DNA from: Lycocorax pyrrhopterus obiensis | Taxonomy: Eukaryota; Chordata; Aves; Passeriformes; Paradisaeidae | DNA: 64,000 bases | Direction of reading: 5' to 3' | NCBI GenBank assembly: GCA_014706295.1 | Contig: JACSVZ010000004.1 | Span: forward strand, 11,132,465 to 11,196,464 | Shown here: in pieces, positions 40,301 through 53,369 of the stretch | Layout: each line of letters begins with the position of its first letter | Position numbering within the stretch: position 1 is the stretch's first letter | Position numbers and translations under genes: made by a program | Notes under the pieces: generated by a model | Databases searched by the model: none | Seen by the model: the letters and a program-made list of their open reading frames with translations, nothing else | Told to the model about the DNA's origin: nothing

Positions 40301-43300
40301 CTGTTTCCCCTGATGGTTCCTTGGTCCTCAGCAGTGGAGGCTTCCAAGGAAGCACTGCCCATCTGGGGGAGCTGGAGGAACCTATGCCCTAGAATAAGAT
40401 GTTGGCTTTCCTCTAGTTCTCTCCCACTGCACCTATGGATCCTGATAAAGTACCCTCCAGTCTAAACAGGTTGCTGTAAAAATTGTTCTCAATCCAAAAG
40501 TTTAAAATATCCACAATGTTTAAAATACCTGTGCATTTTGAAACATGTCTGAAAACAACTTACCTCAGAAAATCTCAAGGTCACTTAAAGCTGAATGTGT
40601 TCATAAAACTGTAAACCAAAATTCTTCTATGACTTTCTGGTTTTATTTGCCATGGTAAAGATTGTGCCAGTCCTACCACTCATTGAGGTTGTCTGTTTTG
40701 CCAATGTGTCAGTGTAGTGCAGGAGGGTGATCAAGCAGCAGCTCGGGAGTGGTGCGTGGGGGACAGAGTATATAGTTGATGGTTCAGATACTGTTTTCAG
40801 CATCTTAGGAGGTATGCAGATCAAGAAAGGGTTCCCAGCATCCTCTAACATGGCAGTGGGTTTCCAGTACCTAAAAAAAAGTTAATGGGTAACTTCCCAC
40901 TTCCTTTTGAATCCTAGTAAAACTTCCTGGTATTATTTTCTGGCCAACTGCTGAATTGCTCTAGACTTTGTGTGTTGCAATTACTGGTCACCTAAAAACA
41001 TGGTTTGATAGAGGCTTGTGATACTGTCTGCACTATGGTCTGGAAAACCGTTTGCCTCCTCAATCCTGATGGCAGCAGTGTCACAGCTTGGAGCAGGGCA
41101 TGGATCAGCAATGGGACCATAACCTATAAAAGTGCTGTTGTCAGGAGCTTTTGCTTTTGCTTTGCTGAATGGAGCCTCATCTTCTTTGCTTCTTGGCATC
41201 TTGTAGAGATTTTTCTTGTCTCCTTTTGTGAGACTGACAACAGAGCCTGCAATCAATCCAGAATTCTGGGAAAATGGCTATTTCTATGTATTTGTCCTCT
41301 CACTCCAAATCCCTGAGCTTTCCAGTTCCTGGGAGACACCTGGATAGGAGCTGCATTGAAACAGCAAAGTGGCAGGTGGATGAGCATGCCCTTGAAGGCA
41401 CGGGGGTCATTTAGATGCAAGGATCAAGTTGCTATGCATGATAACAGCATGGGGGAGCACAGGAAGATGATGAGCTTGGTAATTAGAAAGGTGAATACAG
41501 AGCAGATATTTACCATCTCTTGTAACACAAGGAGTGCAAGGTGTCCCAGGAAATGATGAATCAGGATGAAAACAAGCAAAAGGAAGTAGTTTTTCACCCA
41601 GCATAGAGCTAGGATCTAAGAGTACTTGGTATGAGGTGCTTCAGAGCCTGTAGGTCTTAAATACAGTTTTAAAAAGGATTAGCTCAACCAACAGAGGACT
41701 GGTGCAATGACAGCTATTAATCTTCATGGCCTACATGTAACCTTAGGCTCAGGGAGTGACTGGCACAGGGAAGTGTGTTGCTGTTCTCTTCTGTACTCAG
41801 CCCTTCACACATGGATCCCTGGCACCAGAAAATGAACAAGCAGATTTTTCTGTTTAATACATCGTGAATACATCTTTGATCACGGATCTTCCTACTGTGT
41901 TGGGTATTGTGGCATCTCATTAAAGCATTCCAAATGCATTTTATGTCATCATCAAAAATATCCTGTCCTCTCTGGCCACAGACTCCAAATGACTTCATGT
42001 GCTCCACTCCTTGTTTCCAAGGATGCAGTTAAATTCGGGTTTGTCTCATTTGATTGCCTCTGCCATTGGTTACTGATGAGATATTGTTAGAAGCTTGTAT
42101 TTGCAAATGTATGACCATTTGCAAAACATGCCATTTTGTGTGTGACTGCTAGATTAACATCCAATTTAGCACTTGTGTGAACAAAACTTTGTTATTTTCA
42201 GTATTTTAGGGCAGAGAGAAAATAAGGAATATGTTATTTTTTAAAACCTGAAACCTGTTTTCCCAAGGAGTGCCTTGTTCCTTTTACATAAGGCAGAAGC
42301 GTCTGGAAGACAGAAATCCAAATCTGATCCTGGTGTGAGTACCATTTCCTTCAGTGGTATAAGGTTGTCCAGTTCTCTCACTGTGGGAACAGCAGTTACT
42401 GTGTAGTCTTCGTATGCAGCTGAGGTTCATATGGTTTGTATGGTATGTATTTTACAGCAGATCAAGTGATATGGTTCATAAAAGAGGTCATCGATGTGAT
42501 GACAAAAAAGCCCCGGTGCCTAACTTCTTAGGAGATAGGTACTAAGGATTTCTATGTGATGTGGCTTCAAAAGCTACAAACACATTCTGCCTTCTGTGAG
42601 GCTCCAGTATTCTGGGACTGGTGTAACTAAACAACACAGGAGGGAAACCGGTGCTACTGCTGCAGTATGGCCAGGATGTACAGAGTGTATCACTGAAAGT
42701 TTCTTTATAATCAGACAAAAAAATTTAATGAAATTTGCTCAGTATCAGGTGGAGGTTTATATAGTGCCTGCTGCTCTATATGTAGGATTGCATGATTAAA
42801 GGATAGAAATGTTCAGAACAAAAAGAAGTCCTATTTTTACTTCCAAAGCAGAAGAATGCACTTTTTTTGTTAAGGATCTTTTTGTTTTGCCTTTTTCTTC
42901 TTTTTTTTCCTTCATCTTAGGAGCACTGAGGATGAGGGAAAGTTTTATAGAAAATACAACTTTTTACTAGGAGAGGAGAAAAGAGTCAGGCCTGTTTTAG
43001 TTGATCTCATCTTCCAGAGATTTCCAAACCTGCTTCTCCTCAAGGAAAATATTGCCTTTTTTATGCTATTTTCTGTGACATTTCCCTAGTGGAGAACTGA
43101 GTTGGAGGAATCAAAACAACCAAAAGAGCTTGGGAGATCCTGGGTTATTGCAAGCCTCATATATATGTTTGGGCTTCGAGAAACCTTCCTGTGTGGCTCA
43201 CTGTGCTACAGCAACATTGACTCTCATGCTGAGGTGGACATACAGCCTGTGCACTGTCGTGAAGCTCCTTTTGGGTATCAGCAGTGGTTGTAAGCCACCA

Positions 43301-46300
43301 AAACAAGTGATTTTTTCATTTACTAGGGTTTGTAATAAGATATGAGATACGATTATAAATCTCCCTAAGGCTGTGAAGGTGACCATGCAGTCGGGTGGTT
43401 GACGCTTTGGGATAAAATTTTGGAAAGACACGTAGGGGAGAGAGAAATATGGAGAGTGAGAACCTGCTTTGTCTTTTCAGCTGCTGAAAACCTGATATTT
43501 TCATGGTTTAGATGGTTTGCCTCAACCAGGTACCCTCACCCACACTGCTGGCTGCTCTGAGACTGGACACAAAAAGTTTTTCAAGACTGACCTAAAATGG
43601 GATCTGTTTTCCTCAAAGGTGTGAGACTGCTGCACTGCTCCTCCTCTGTTATCCCAGTGGAAACTGTACGGGCAGATCATGGAATACATGCTAGGGAAAT
43701 GCTTGGCAGTAGGAAATTTTCGAGCCAGACCCCTATTTGTGCACTGCAAATAAGCCTAAAAGGATGGCTGCAGCTCTCAGTACTGAAATTTTGGGGGGTT
43801 TCTTTTGGTTTGAGTTTTTATTTTAAGACATCAACAGTATGATCACCAACTTGTCATTTCAGCCTCCTGTGCAGCTCTGCCCATCTCATTTCTCTGTTTG
43901 CCAGAGCATGTTCATACAAGCTGCAGAGGGGATTTTTGGTCCATTCCCACAGTGCCCTCCCTGTTCTCCCCTGGTTTTGGTCAGTACATGGAGCCACGCT
44001 TGCAAGGAGGAGCAGACTGGGACATGTAGGTTGACTGGAAATAGAGAAACATCTGGAAATCAGGAAACTGCAGAAAATGATGGGAAAAGATAAAAATCCT
44101 GAAGGATGCAATTAAGCAGCTGAAGAAAGGTTAGAGAGAGGCAGGGAGGAGCCAGCAGCATGCAGTGCTGTTGGGGAGTGCCAGCAGCCCGGGATGCAGG
44201 ATCTGAATGCAGATGAAGCAGCAGCCGCCTGCAGCATGGAGCTGGCTCTCATATAAGGGCTTCTCAATGCACAGACAGTTAAAAATAAAAAGTGTTTGTA
44301 CACTGCTGGCTCTCCACATGCTAACATGAAGGAGAATGCAAATGAAAGCATGAGCAACAAGGAGGAGGTGGTTTAATGGCTTTGGGGATTAGCAGCCTTT
44401 CACCTCTCTTTTCCTAACATAAATCTTAACTCAGATTGATGGTTGTAGCCATCTGGCTTGTGTCTGCTTGTATGCCACGACTAGGGAGACAGAGAAACAA
44501 CCTGACCAGCAAGACAAAAGGCAAAACAAAAGGAACTGACAGAAGAAGGCATCCTCTTCTCCAGTGTCAGTAAGAGCAGATATGGTGTAATTATTCCATT
44601 TCCCAAAGCTCGGCAGATAACAAGGGAGAGGGCAATGAAAGAGCCACAGGCATCACTTAGTACTTGACCCCACCAGGGAACCTGTGGCTTACACAAAAGC
44701 TTATGCTCTGAGCAACTTGCTCCCAAATGTAAAGCTCTCTGATCTTTAGAGATATAGTTACCCCAGCTAGCCTGGGAGTTAGAGGGAGACTTTCAATCAT
44801 AGGTTGACTTTCAACTGTAAATTATTTTGTACTTGAGTGGAAACTGTTCTCCCACACATCACCGATCTAATACCTTAATTCTATGTAGTATACCTCAACT
44901 TATACACTGGAAAATTTTGCGCTCTCAACCATGTGACACATTTTGGATTAGAAGGTTTTCTCGTCTCCTAAGCCTTCTAAATACTGGTGTGACTTTTCCT
45001 GGGGATGGGCTGACACTTTCTGGTAGTCAATGTCAGTTTTCCTCTCACTCCAGACTGCAAGATCAGTCATTCCTTTTCCAGCAAGGTCATCTTGGTAGAA
45101 CTTCCCAAAATCCAGGGCTTTGATGGGGAAGCGATGTGAAAGGTCATTGTTCTACTTCTCCAGCCAGAGGAGTAACCAAGTGTGGGTAGATGTGTGCACA
45201 CACTAGAGCATGTTTTGCTAGTCAATTATCTTTCAACAGCTCTAAAGTGAGGATGAGAGGCACAGAGGATCTCACCTCTGGTCTTTCCTGTGGGGGAGTT
45301 TGGACAAGAAATATTGACAATATGTATTTAAGGAAATGTTTGGTGCTGTCAAAGATTCACTCTTAGGTTCTTCTGTTGTTTTATCCAGTTTTGCTTTGGG
45401 ATTGAATGTCTGTGGTGCATATTTCAAACACAAAAACCCCTTTCCAATGCTTCCTCTAGATGGGGTAAGAAAATGTATAAGGAAAATTAAAAAATTTTGA
45501 AAAAACAAACAAAAACCCATCAAACAAAACTAGGTATAACAAATCTAATTATGGTAATCTTGGCACTGATTTTGCTTTATATGAGGCATGTAGAGCTTCA
45601 GTAAAAAATATTTTTACTTCTTCAGAACCGGTAGCCAAGAAACTGCCCTTAATATCATTTTTTTCAGGGGGTAAGTGAATGCATTTTGAACATAGACTTC
45701 TAAACTACTGGTTTTTATCACAAATAATTGGTTTTGGCATAGAGCTCTGTCAGCTAAACATGGTGTTTATCACTTCAGCCAGCCACACCAAGGTCAGTGA
45801 AAGAGAATGTTTTATATTTAACAGGGAAATGCTTCCACCAGATGGATTAATCGTGTGAGAGTAATAATTACAGACACATGAAGTGGCTGGGGATTGCTGT
45901 GTGCCAAAGTGAAACTCAGATTCATATCTAGATTGGGGTAAATTTTTCAAAGGCACCACAATGACTCAGAGATTGTGTCACCAAGTTATTTGGAGCCAAA
46001 CTTCCATTTTCAGAAATGATGTGGAGACTTCGCTGCCTTTCAGCAAGCCTTAGGTACCTTTCCCCAGAAAAAAAACCAGCTTTTAATTCACAATTAGTTC
46101 ACAAAAGCAGTCTTTGCCTCTTCATAATTATGTTGCATGATGACTTCCCTGCTTTTTAATAACATCAGATTTCTTGTCTGTGTCCATTATCACCAGCTTA
46201 GAAGCTATTCTGTTGCTTTGGGAATTTCATTATCCAAGTCACTTACAGAACTATAATTAAGAACTTCCACAGAAGAGCAGGTGATATATGTATGTTAAGA

Positions 46301-46864
46301 TATTATATTCTACTGATTTAGTGTCATATCTTAGATTAATTTGAAACTTTATCATACTGGTTTCATTATAAATGCTTCCATGGAAAGAACATATTATTGG
46401 AAACTGAATAATTAATAATCTCTATGTTACCAAATGTTTTCTGAGCAGCTTGTTGAAGAATAGCAGAACTCCAGTTGAAAATCCTGGCTCTGTTGAAGCC
46501 GATACCAGAATTCCCATGAGCTTTAACAATATTTTTCATTTTCTTATCTTAAAAATTACTTGTCAAAGCTCCTTAAGGTTGTGTGTTTGTTGGGGGTTAG
46601 GATTTTTCCTTTTGTTTTCTTTCTCTTAGGGAATTTTCTCCCATTTGTTGCTGAGAAACAATAACAACCAGTATTTAAGAGAGGCAAAGAATGTAGCCAC
46701 AAAGGATGGGGATGAGTGCAGCTGGCTGCTACTGTCTTACCTGAGAGATTTTCTCTTGGGAAGGGCAGAGTAACTGCGAGATTTTGGGCTGGGGAGAAGG
46801 GGCTGGGCACAGCCTCTATCTCGCTCTCACTCTTGACGTTGGAGGGGACACAGGCTGCAGTCAT

Positions 46865-47771
46865 TGTGGGGAGAATTCACCACCACTGAGGGGTTCCATC
46901 TCGTGTTGCCTTCTCCTACCATGAGTGAAGCTCTGCTTGTAAGAGTGGCCATTGCACTGGGACCTTATTAACACCCGACCTCACCAAACAAAGGACCCTT
47001 CACCATCTGCTCAGGTGCCTCAGAGGAAACCCCGGGATCACAGAGCCCCTTCCCCCTCTGAGGGAGCCTCTCCCGGCCCTGTTTGGGAGACAGGGCTGCC
47101 ACTGCCCAGCCCTGCTGTTTCTCTGCCACTGCTCTGGGTTTTTCACTACACTGTAACCCAACACCCAGTGCCTGCCCGCACATCCCATGGCTCCTGCCAC
47201 AGTTCCAGAGTTTCTGATACATTTCATTTACTGCTCTGGGATCTGCTTGTCCCTGCCATTCCATCTGCTTCCGAGGTTCCTGCTGCAGCTCATTTCGCCA
47301 TCCAGAGGGGCACCGGGACCAGCTGCCCCTGGGGGTTTGCAAAGGAAACCACTTTTCCATCCCTTCCGCCGTCTCTCCCGCCATTCCCCACATGAGGGAG
47401 ATGCGGCCGAGCTCGCGTCACAGCGCCCCCTGCAGGCGCGGGGGAATCACCGCAGCCGCCCTGCCCGGCCGGGAGCCCCCAGCGCCCCTGGCGGCTGCGA
47501 GCGGAACTGCACCGACGGGGAAAGCGCCTGCGGCCCAGAGGGGCTGGTGCTGGGGTTCTGTTCTGTTCGTTGTCGCTGCCGGTGTTGTTGTTTGTTTGCC
47601 GTGTTATCCATATATGTACTAGTGAAGAACTGTTATTCTCTTTCCCATGTCTTTGCCTGAAAGCCCCCTAATTTCAAAGTTGTAATCATTCAGAGGGAAG
47701 GGGGTCATATTGTCCATTCTAAGGGAGGTTTCCACCTTCCTTGGGAGACACCTGTCCTTTAAACCAAGACA
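46865..47771 (+). mobile_element. ERV LTR-derived repeat, copy 1 (sense)
   Basis: A long repeat ends in aaaccaagaca at 47771 and is closely similar, in inverted orientation, to copy 2 at 52312-53369. The best match covers about 47391-47771; similarity weakens toward 47100 and the left edge is uncertain (a possible TG start is at 46865). A CpG-rich core lies at about 47400-47560. Open frames here are non-coding by-products; no gag, pol or env sequence is visible. No clear target-site duplication was found. It may be a solo LTR, or an LTR recombined with other sequence. Confidence 0.75.
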
Positions 47772-48395
47772 GTATACAAATTTATGTTTGAACAGTATAT
47801 GCCTATGTGCCTTTTTCACCTCCAAAGCAATTGTTTGAAGAATAAGGAAAAAGGAAGTAAAATGTGCAGTGACTTTTATCAGTCCTTTGGGCCAGTACTA
47901 AAATGTACTCAAGAGAAATGTAATGTGCTGTTGTTTCATGCCTTCTGGAAGTTCTGCCCTCCAGATCATGTCTGAATGAGAGGGAAAGGGGAGAAGGGTA
48001 GGTGCAGATCCACGTACTGAAGATTCAGAAGCATGAAAATTCTCACACTCCTGACTTTAATGCTTATAATGAATTATAATTCCCAGTGGAGGTCTGTATT
48101 ATTACCCAAATTTTCTGCTCTCATGCTACTTAGAATAAAGTTTCAGGCTCCAAATCTTGATGAGAGCAGCGCCTAATCCTCATAGCCAGTCACATCATTT
48201 GGATCTCAGCAGAGTTTCTGGTGTAACTTTCTAACCCTGTAAATTTGGACCTAAATACTGCTGTTAGTTTCCGTAAGAATTGCTTAGTATATTGCAAAGC
48301 TCCTTTGGCAGTCGTAATATGCATATATTCCTGTTTGAAAGATATTTAGCCTCAGACAGAAGTTGTGAGCTTGCTACAGAATTTGCACATGCCCA

Positions 48396-48710
48396 AATCA
48401 TAGAATCAAAGAATGATTGGTTGGAAGGGACCTTAAAGATCATCTGATTCCAACCCACCCTGCCATGGGCTGGGACACCTTCCACTAGACCAAGTTCTCC
48501 AAGCCGTGTCCAGACTGGCCTTGAGCACTTCCAGGGATGGGACATCCACAGTTTCTCTGTCAACTTGTTCTACAGCCTCAACACACTCACAATGAAGAAT
48601 TTCTTCCCAATATCTCAATTAAACCAGCCCTCTGTTACTTTAAAGCCATTCCCTCTTGTCCTCTCACTGCAGGCTCTGGTAAAAAGTCCCTCAGCAACTC
48701 CATTTAAAAG
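48396..48710 (-). mobile_element. CR1 LINE 3' fragment (about 315 bp)
   Basis: It begins aaatcatagaatcaaagaat and carries 'ggaccttaaagatcatctga', 'accttccactagaccaagtt', 'acttccagggatgggacatc', 'aatttcttcccaatatctca' and 'ctcttgtcctctcactgcag' in antisense CR1 order. It lies 700 bp before the 42-nt MACROD2 exon. Confidence 0.95.
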
Positions 48711-49410
48711 GATATAAACGGAGTCTGTATGAATCAGAAACATAATTGACATAAACTTCTGTGATCCGTGAGCTCTCCATTAGATGATTAAGGCTCTGGA
48801 ACATTGAATTACCAAGATGTTAACTAAGGCTAATAATTTTTTTTTTTAAACTCAGCAAAACAACTTGTAAGAAATTCCTTTGTTACCTAAATGAAACTGT
48901 TTGCAAAAGGAATCTGCTTTCCTTGTCTCTCATCTTAATCTTAAAAATGTTTTGTTCCTAGCTAGCCCAAGTTCAGTCTTCACAGAATCATTTTGTTCTT
49001 AAACCAATTTGTCTGTCTGGCAAATATTTAGTAACTTCCTTATGTGGTTTTCTAGTAGGGTAGCTAGTTCTCTTCTTAGCATAGCCAGCTGTTCCAAGGA
49101 AACAAAGCAAACTGAAACTTGTCAAGTAAACTGAGAGCTCTGCAGGAAAGAGAATGGAATTTCATATTATACCTGTCTTAATTTGTAGACTTGTGTAAAT
49201 GATACAGAATTTTATTCCCTATCTTTATTCACTGCATTTCCTGTATCTGGTAGAAACCAGTATCAAAACCTCCTTTCCCATCCAGCTCCAGATTTCACTG
49301 CAAAATGTTAAACAGGAGATAAGATATGGGCAATTAGAAGCATGGAATATTTCATTTTAGATGTTTGCCAGTATTCCTAGTAACCTTTTTCTTTTAATTT
49401 TTTTTGACAG

Positions 49411-49452
49411 ATGATGCTAATGAAGAAGGGGCTCAGCTGAGTGAAGAGAGAG
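49411..49452 (+). CDS. MACROD2: MACROD2 coding exon: acidic tail, 42 nt
   Basis: A 42-nt exon follows a strong pyrimidine tract (cttttaattttttttgacag) and ends at GAG|gtgagt. In phase 1, the G left by the previous exon plus AT gives Asp, and the exon reads on as DANEEGAQLSEER, leaving one G. The DD-A-N-E-E start fits the place in MACROD2 just after the macrodomain where the vertebrate protein has an Asp/Asn/Glu-rich run. The tail of this protein is poorly conserved, so identity rests on position, phase and acidic composition together. The exon is phase 1 on both sides and a multiple of three, so skipping it would remove 14 residues without a frameshift. If the following intron were retained, a stop would come at once (TAA at 49458-49460). 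The two nearby LTR copies lie in inverted orientation on either side of it. Confidence 0.85.
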
Positions 49453-52311
49453 GTGAGTAAAGAACATTTTATGCTAAAATATATCACTTCTCTGAAGCAT
49501 AAACCAAACTGAAAATATTCTAGAAATTAATTGCCTTAGTCGAGATAAGCAGTGCTAATCATTATTGCCAATGTTACAACAGTCATCTCTGGTTCTTAAC
49601 AGAAAATTAGGGTGAACCATCCCTGATAATAAATAGTGCAGGGTAAGACTGGCTGAGACTACTTTTTTAATGTCATCATCTGATATGAGCTTTTGGGTGA
49701 TACTTCACTGCTTTTTATCAATAGCTAGTTTTAACATGAAGGGGAAATAATAACAATTCTTCAGTGTCTATGTCTGTAAAAAAGTGTGAATAGAGCAATT
49801 CTTGAGTCATTTGCCATTCTGAATTGTGGTAGTGATTTGTTCGCAATGAAAACAGTAGCAAAACTCTTCCACAAACTCTTAAATACACTGAGCTTGGTCA
49901 GACAATGGTTCAGAGGATTTTTTCCTGGTCCTCATAGTTTGCTGTTTAAAACAAGTGTCACTGTTTAGGGCTTGTGGATGACATGAAATGGATAGGTATA
50001 AGGGGAAGAAATGCCGGAGGAACAAGAAAAGGAGAGGACAGAGGATCAGATGACTCCCATAAGGACAAAAGCTTCCATTCAGGAGACTCCGCTAGTTTTT
50101 TCTAGAAAGCTTCATCCACTTAATCTTGATCAGGTTTTTTGTAACAGGCTTCCACCACAGGACCTTCTGATACTTTCTCTGCTGACTTCACCTGGAGGCC
50201 CTCAGTGAACATCTCCTGTTCCATATGGATCTCTGTGCAGTGAAGGACCTTCTTTCATGTGCAGAGTAGCTCCCTATACTCTTCTGCCTCTCCTTCCAAA
50301 ACAGCTAATACCCCTAGGTCTCTGTGACTCTGATCGCATCATGGTCCAGTGACCATGCAGGAACATGCAGCTCTCTTTATGAAAACATACAGGATCAGAA
50401 AGGAGAGCCACATGGAGAAAGGCAGGGCTATACTAGCCAGAAAACAGAGGTGAAAGCTTTTGAAGCAGTATGTTGGCTACTTAAATTGGCAAGATTGTCC
50501 TAAAGACAAATGGATTATGATCATTTATGCAGCCATATAATTACCTTAGAAATTAGAAATACTTGAAGAATGGTGCATATGCACGAGTGTGAAAACACAG
50601 ATATACACAGATAGATATGTGTTATACTGATGGATCAGTACATTCTTTTATGGCTGTTCTGGCCTGTTGATTTTATTACATATAATTGTAATTACATTTG
50701 GTGTCAAGATTACTGGATAGGAACTTTTAGTAAGTTTAATACAGTTAGTGTGATTGATATAATTGTATGAACATACATAAAAGTAGAAAAAAAAAGAGCC
50801 CATCATTATATAACAAACGTTCGCCAAAGATAATCCTACAGCTAAATTTGCAGTATTCATCTAACATTTCCAATTTCATTTTTTATATTTATCGTGACTT
50901 GTGTATTTTTATAAGCCAAATTATTTTGCATTTTTTGTCTTGTTGTTTTTATGGAGATTATGCAAATTAAATTGGTGTGGGTTTTTTAAAAAAGCATTTT
51001 AAATTAGAATTAAAAGGAAGTGCAATTCTACTTAATAGCCAATCTCTTATTTTTTGTCTTGTATCCTTCACAGCTTCATTATTTAAGGTAAAACTACATA
51101 GCTACTCTGGGAAATTATCACTGAATTAATTTGAGGAAGATATTTACCTACCTGTCTCTTTCTTTTGTGCATATGGGACAGATCAGATCAGAGCTGCCCT
51201 CACAGGTCTTGGATGCTATGAGCTTCAACAGCGCGTCTTTGGTTGTTTCTTTATCAGTTGGAGACATTTTGGGAATCAGTGCATTGGCTGTCAGCAATCA
51301 ATACCTACAGGGCTAAAAATAAATATCTTTTGTATATCCACCCCAGTAATGTAGCGGATATACAAAAGTTATTCCCTTTTGACCTATTTCTGTATGGAGT
51401 TTTTAATGATTGTAAGATGTGTTTACTGGAATTATAAATGCACATATAATTTTTGTATTGAAGGGAGTTTTCATTTTTATTCTCAGATTTTTATCAGTTT
51501 GGAGGATATCTGCTTTTTACTCTTCAAAGGGGAAAATAGAGAAGTAGCTTCTAGTCACCACTTCAAGATACTAATTGAATAATCATTATTCATTACATTT
51601 GAATTCATGGGTCATGACTGCAGCAGATGGAGTCAACAGTTGGCACCAGTAGTGATGACCCTTTGTCCTTGAGCTGTCCATGTCCAACCTGCTTTGGGGT
51701 GTTTCCTCCAATTCTTTTGCTTAAAGTGAAAAAGAAATGTTGGATTCCTAGAGAGCACATGTTGCAGACTACAGACATGTATAGGACCTTTGACAGAGAC
51801 TGAAATCTAAAATTTACCTAAATTCCTGTGCCTCAGCTTCCTTTTGGCTGGGTGTTTCTGAGGGCCATTATCAGAGCAAGAGAAAATACAGAGAAATACA
51901 AGGACATAAATGAGCAGTAGGCTCATTGTGTCTGTACCAATCATACTTTGAAGAATGTGGTTGGATGAAGAGGTGGAGGTTACAGAATCAGTCTTAGTTT
52001 AAATCTGGTGGCAAAAATTAAAGGGAAAAAAAAAACGTGATCCTGGTTTGGCATCTGCTGAAGGCAGTTGGAATATGTCCATTGGCTTCAGTGCACACCA
52101 GATTAGGCTTTAGGAACAGATAGAAAATTAACTGGGAGTAAGAAATAACAGATTACCAAATGGGTGTATTACTGAGTGATGGATGCATTACAAAAGTAAT
52201 CTATCCTGTGTTTCTACCACCCTGAAGTGCAAATATCTCATTACATGCAGAAAGGCCTTTTTTCTTTGCTTAAACTTCAAAATAAGTAAGAGAATATCCT
52301 AATTACATCTG

Positions 52312-53369
52312 TGTCCTGGTTTAAAGGACAAGTGTCTGCCAAGGAAGGTGGGAACCTCCCTTAGAATGGAAAATGTGACACCCCCCCCCCATCCAAATGA
52401 TTATAACTTTTAAATTAAGGGGCTTTCCGGCAAAGATATGGGAAAAGGAATAACAGTTCTTCACTAGTACATATATGGATGACACGGCAAACAAACAACC
52501 ACACCGGCAGCACCAACGAACAGAACAGAACCCCAGCACCAGCCCCTCTGGGCCGCAGGCGCTTTCCCCGTCGGTGCAGTTCCGCTCGCAGCCGCCAGGG
52601 GCGCTGGGGGCTCCCGGCCGGGCAGGGCAGCTGCGGTGATTCCCCCGCGCCTGCAGGGGGCGCTGTGGCGCGAGCTCAGCCGCATCTCCCTCATGTGGTA
52701 ATGGTGGGCGTGCCAGCAGGAGAGAGAGAGAATGGGCTTTCCTTTGCAAACTCATGGGAAGCAGCCGGTCTCAGTGCCACTTGGGAAACGGAATGGACTG
52801 CAGCAGGAAACCTCAGCAAGCTGGAACAGCAGAGGCAGGCACACCCAGGGGTGGCAAACAAAATGTAGCAGGAACTCTAGGACCCTGCCCGAAGCCCCAG
52901 GGTGTCTGGGTATCGGGTTACAGTGTAGCAAGCAGCCCTGAAGCAGTGTCCGAGAACAGCTGGGCTGGGTGGAGAATCGCTCCCCTGAGTAGCTCACCTG
53001 TGGTGGCTGGTCCCAGGGTCAGGCTATGCAGAGGGGGCGGCTCCAGCAGGGGACGGGAGCTCCTGGGTCCCAGCGATGCACACACTGGCTCTGGGCTCCC
53101 AAGCAGCAGAAAAGCAGAGAAGCAAACCAGTTAGCTCCAGTCACAGTGCCAAAGGAAAAGGAAAAAAACAGGCAAAAACCACACGGCAACAAGTATCTCT
53201 CTTCAGAGGGATCGCGCCTCTTGGCCATGGAGACAAAATTGCCCCACTAGAAGGGAGCAACCATCCTTCTTACCAGCTCCCACTGGAAATCCCAGGCTAG
53301 CTCTCACCCATTGCAATACTCCCAGTGCTGGGGGAGGTGGGGGTGGGGGGGCAGCAACCACCCCGGACA
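52312..53369 (-). mobile_element. ERV solo LTR, copy 2 (antisense)
   Basis: About 1,058 bp run from TGTCCTGGTTTAAAGG to CCCCGGACA, so the ends form the TGTCC...GGACA inverted termini expected of an LTR. It is oriented opposite to copy 1, and the last 385 bp (in its own sense) match 47391-47771 at what I judge to be about 90% or more. It includes a CpG-rich core (about 52540-52680), a run of 10 C at 52381-52390 and a G-rich stretch at 53330-53351. No retroviral protein sequence is attached. Flanking bases (acatctg and taaaac) do not form an obvious target-site duplication. Confidence 0.82.
53330..53351 (+). other. G-rich tract, possible G-quadruplex
   Basis: Guanine runs of 5, 2, 5 and 7 with single-base breaks lie near one end of LTR copy 2. 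A quadruplex is possible if the 7-G run is split. Confidence 0.55.

Larger units (their letters stand above)
34303..49410 (+). other. MACROD2: MACROD2 intron, 15.1 kb
   Basis: The intron runs from gtaggt at 34303 to the tttttttgacag acceptor at 49409-49410. It begins in frame: retention would add 34 residues before a TGA at 34404-34406. It contains a cluster of antisense open frames (about 40981-42007), a GC-rich patch (44100-44370), an LTR-derived repeat (about 46865-47771) and a CR1 fragment (48396-48710). In 34400-40900 and 42010-44100 I see no recognisable gene or repeat. Confidence 0.85.

Noticed and set aside
46952..47660. Open frames of 147 and 157 residues on + and 141 on -
   Set aside because: They lie in the LTR-derived repeat, have no viral or cellular domain and are open because the sequence is GC-rich.
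52321..53134. Open frames of 126-144 residues on both strands
   Set aside because: They fall in LTR copy 2; the - strand frame repeats the one in copy 1 but has no recognisable protein family.
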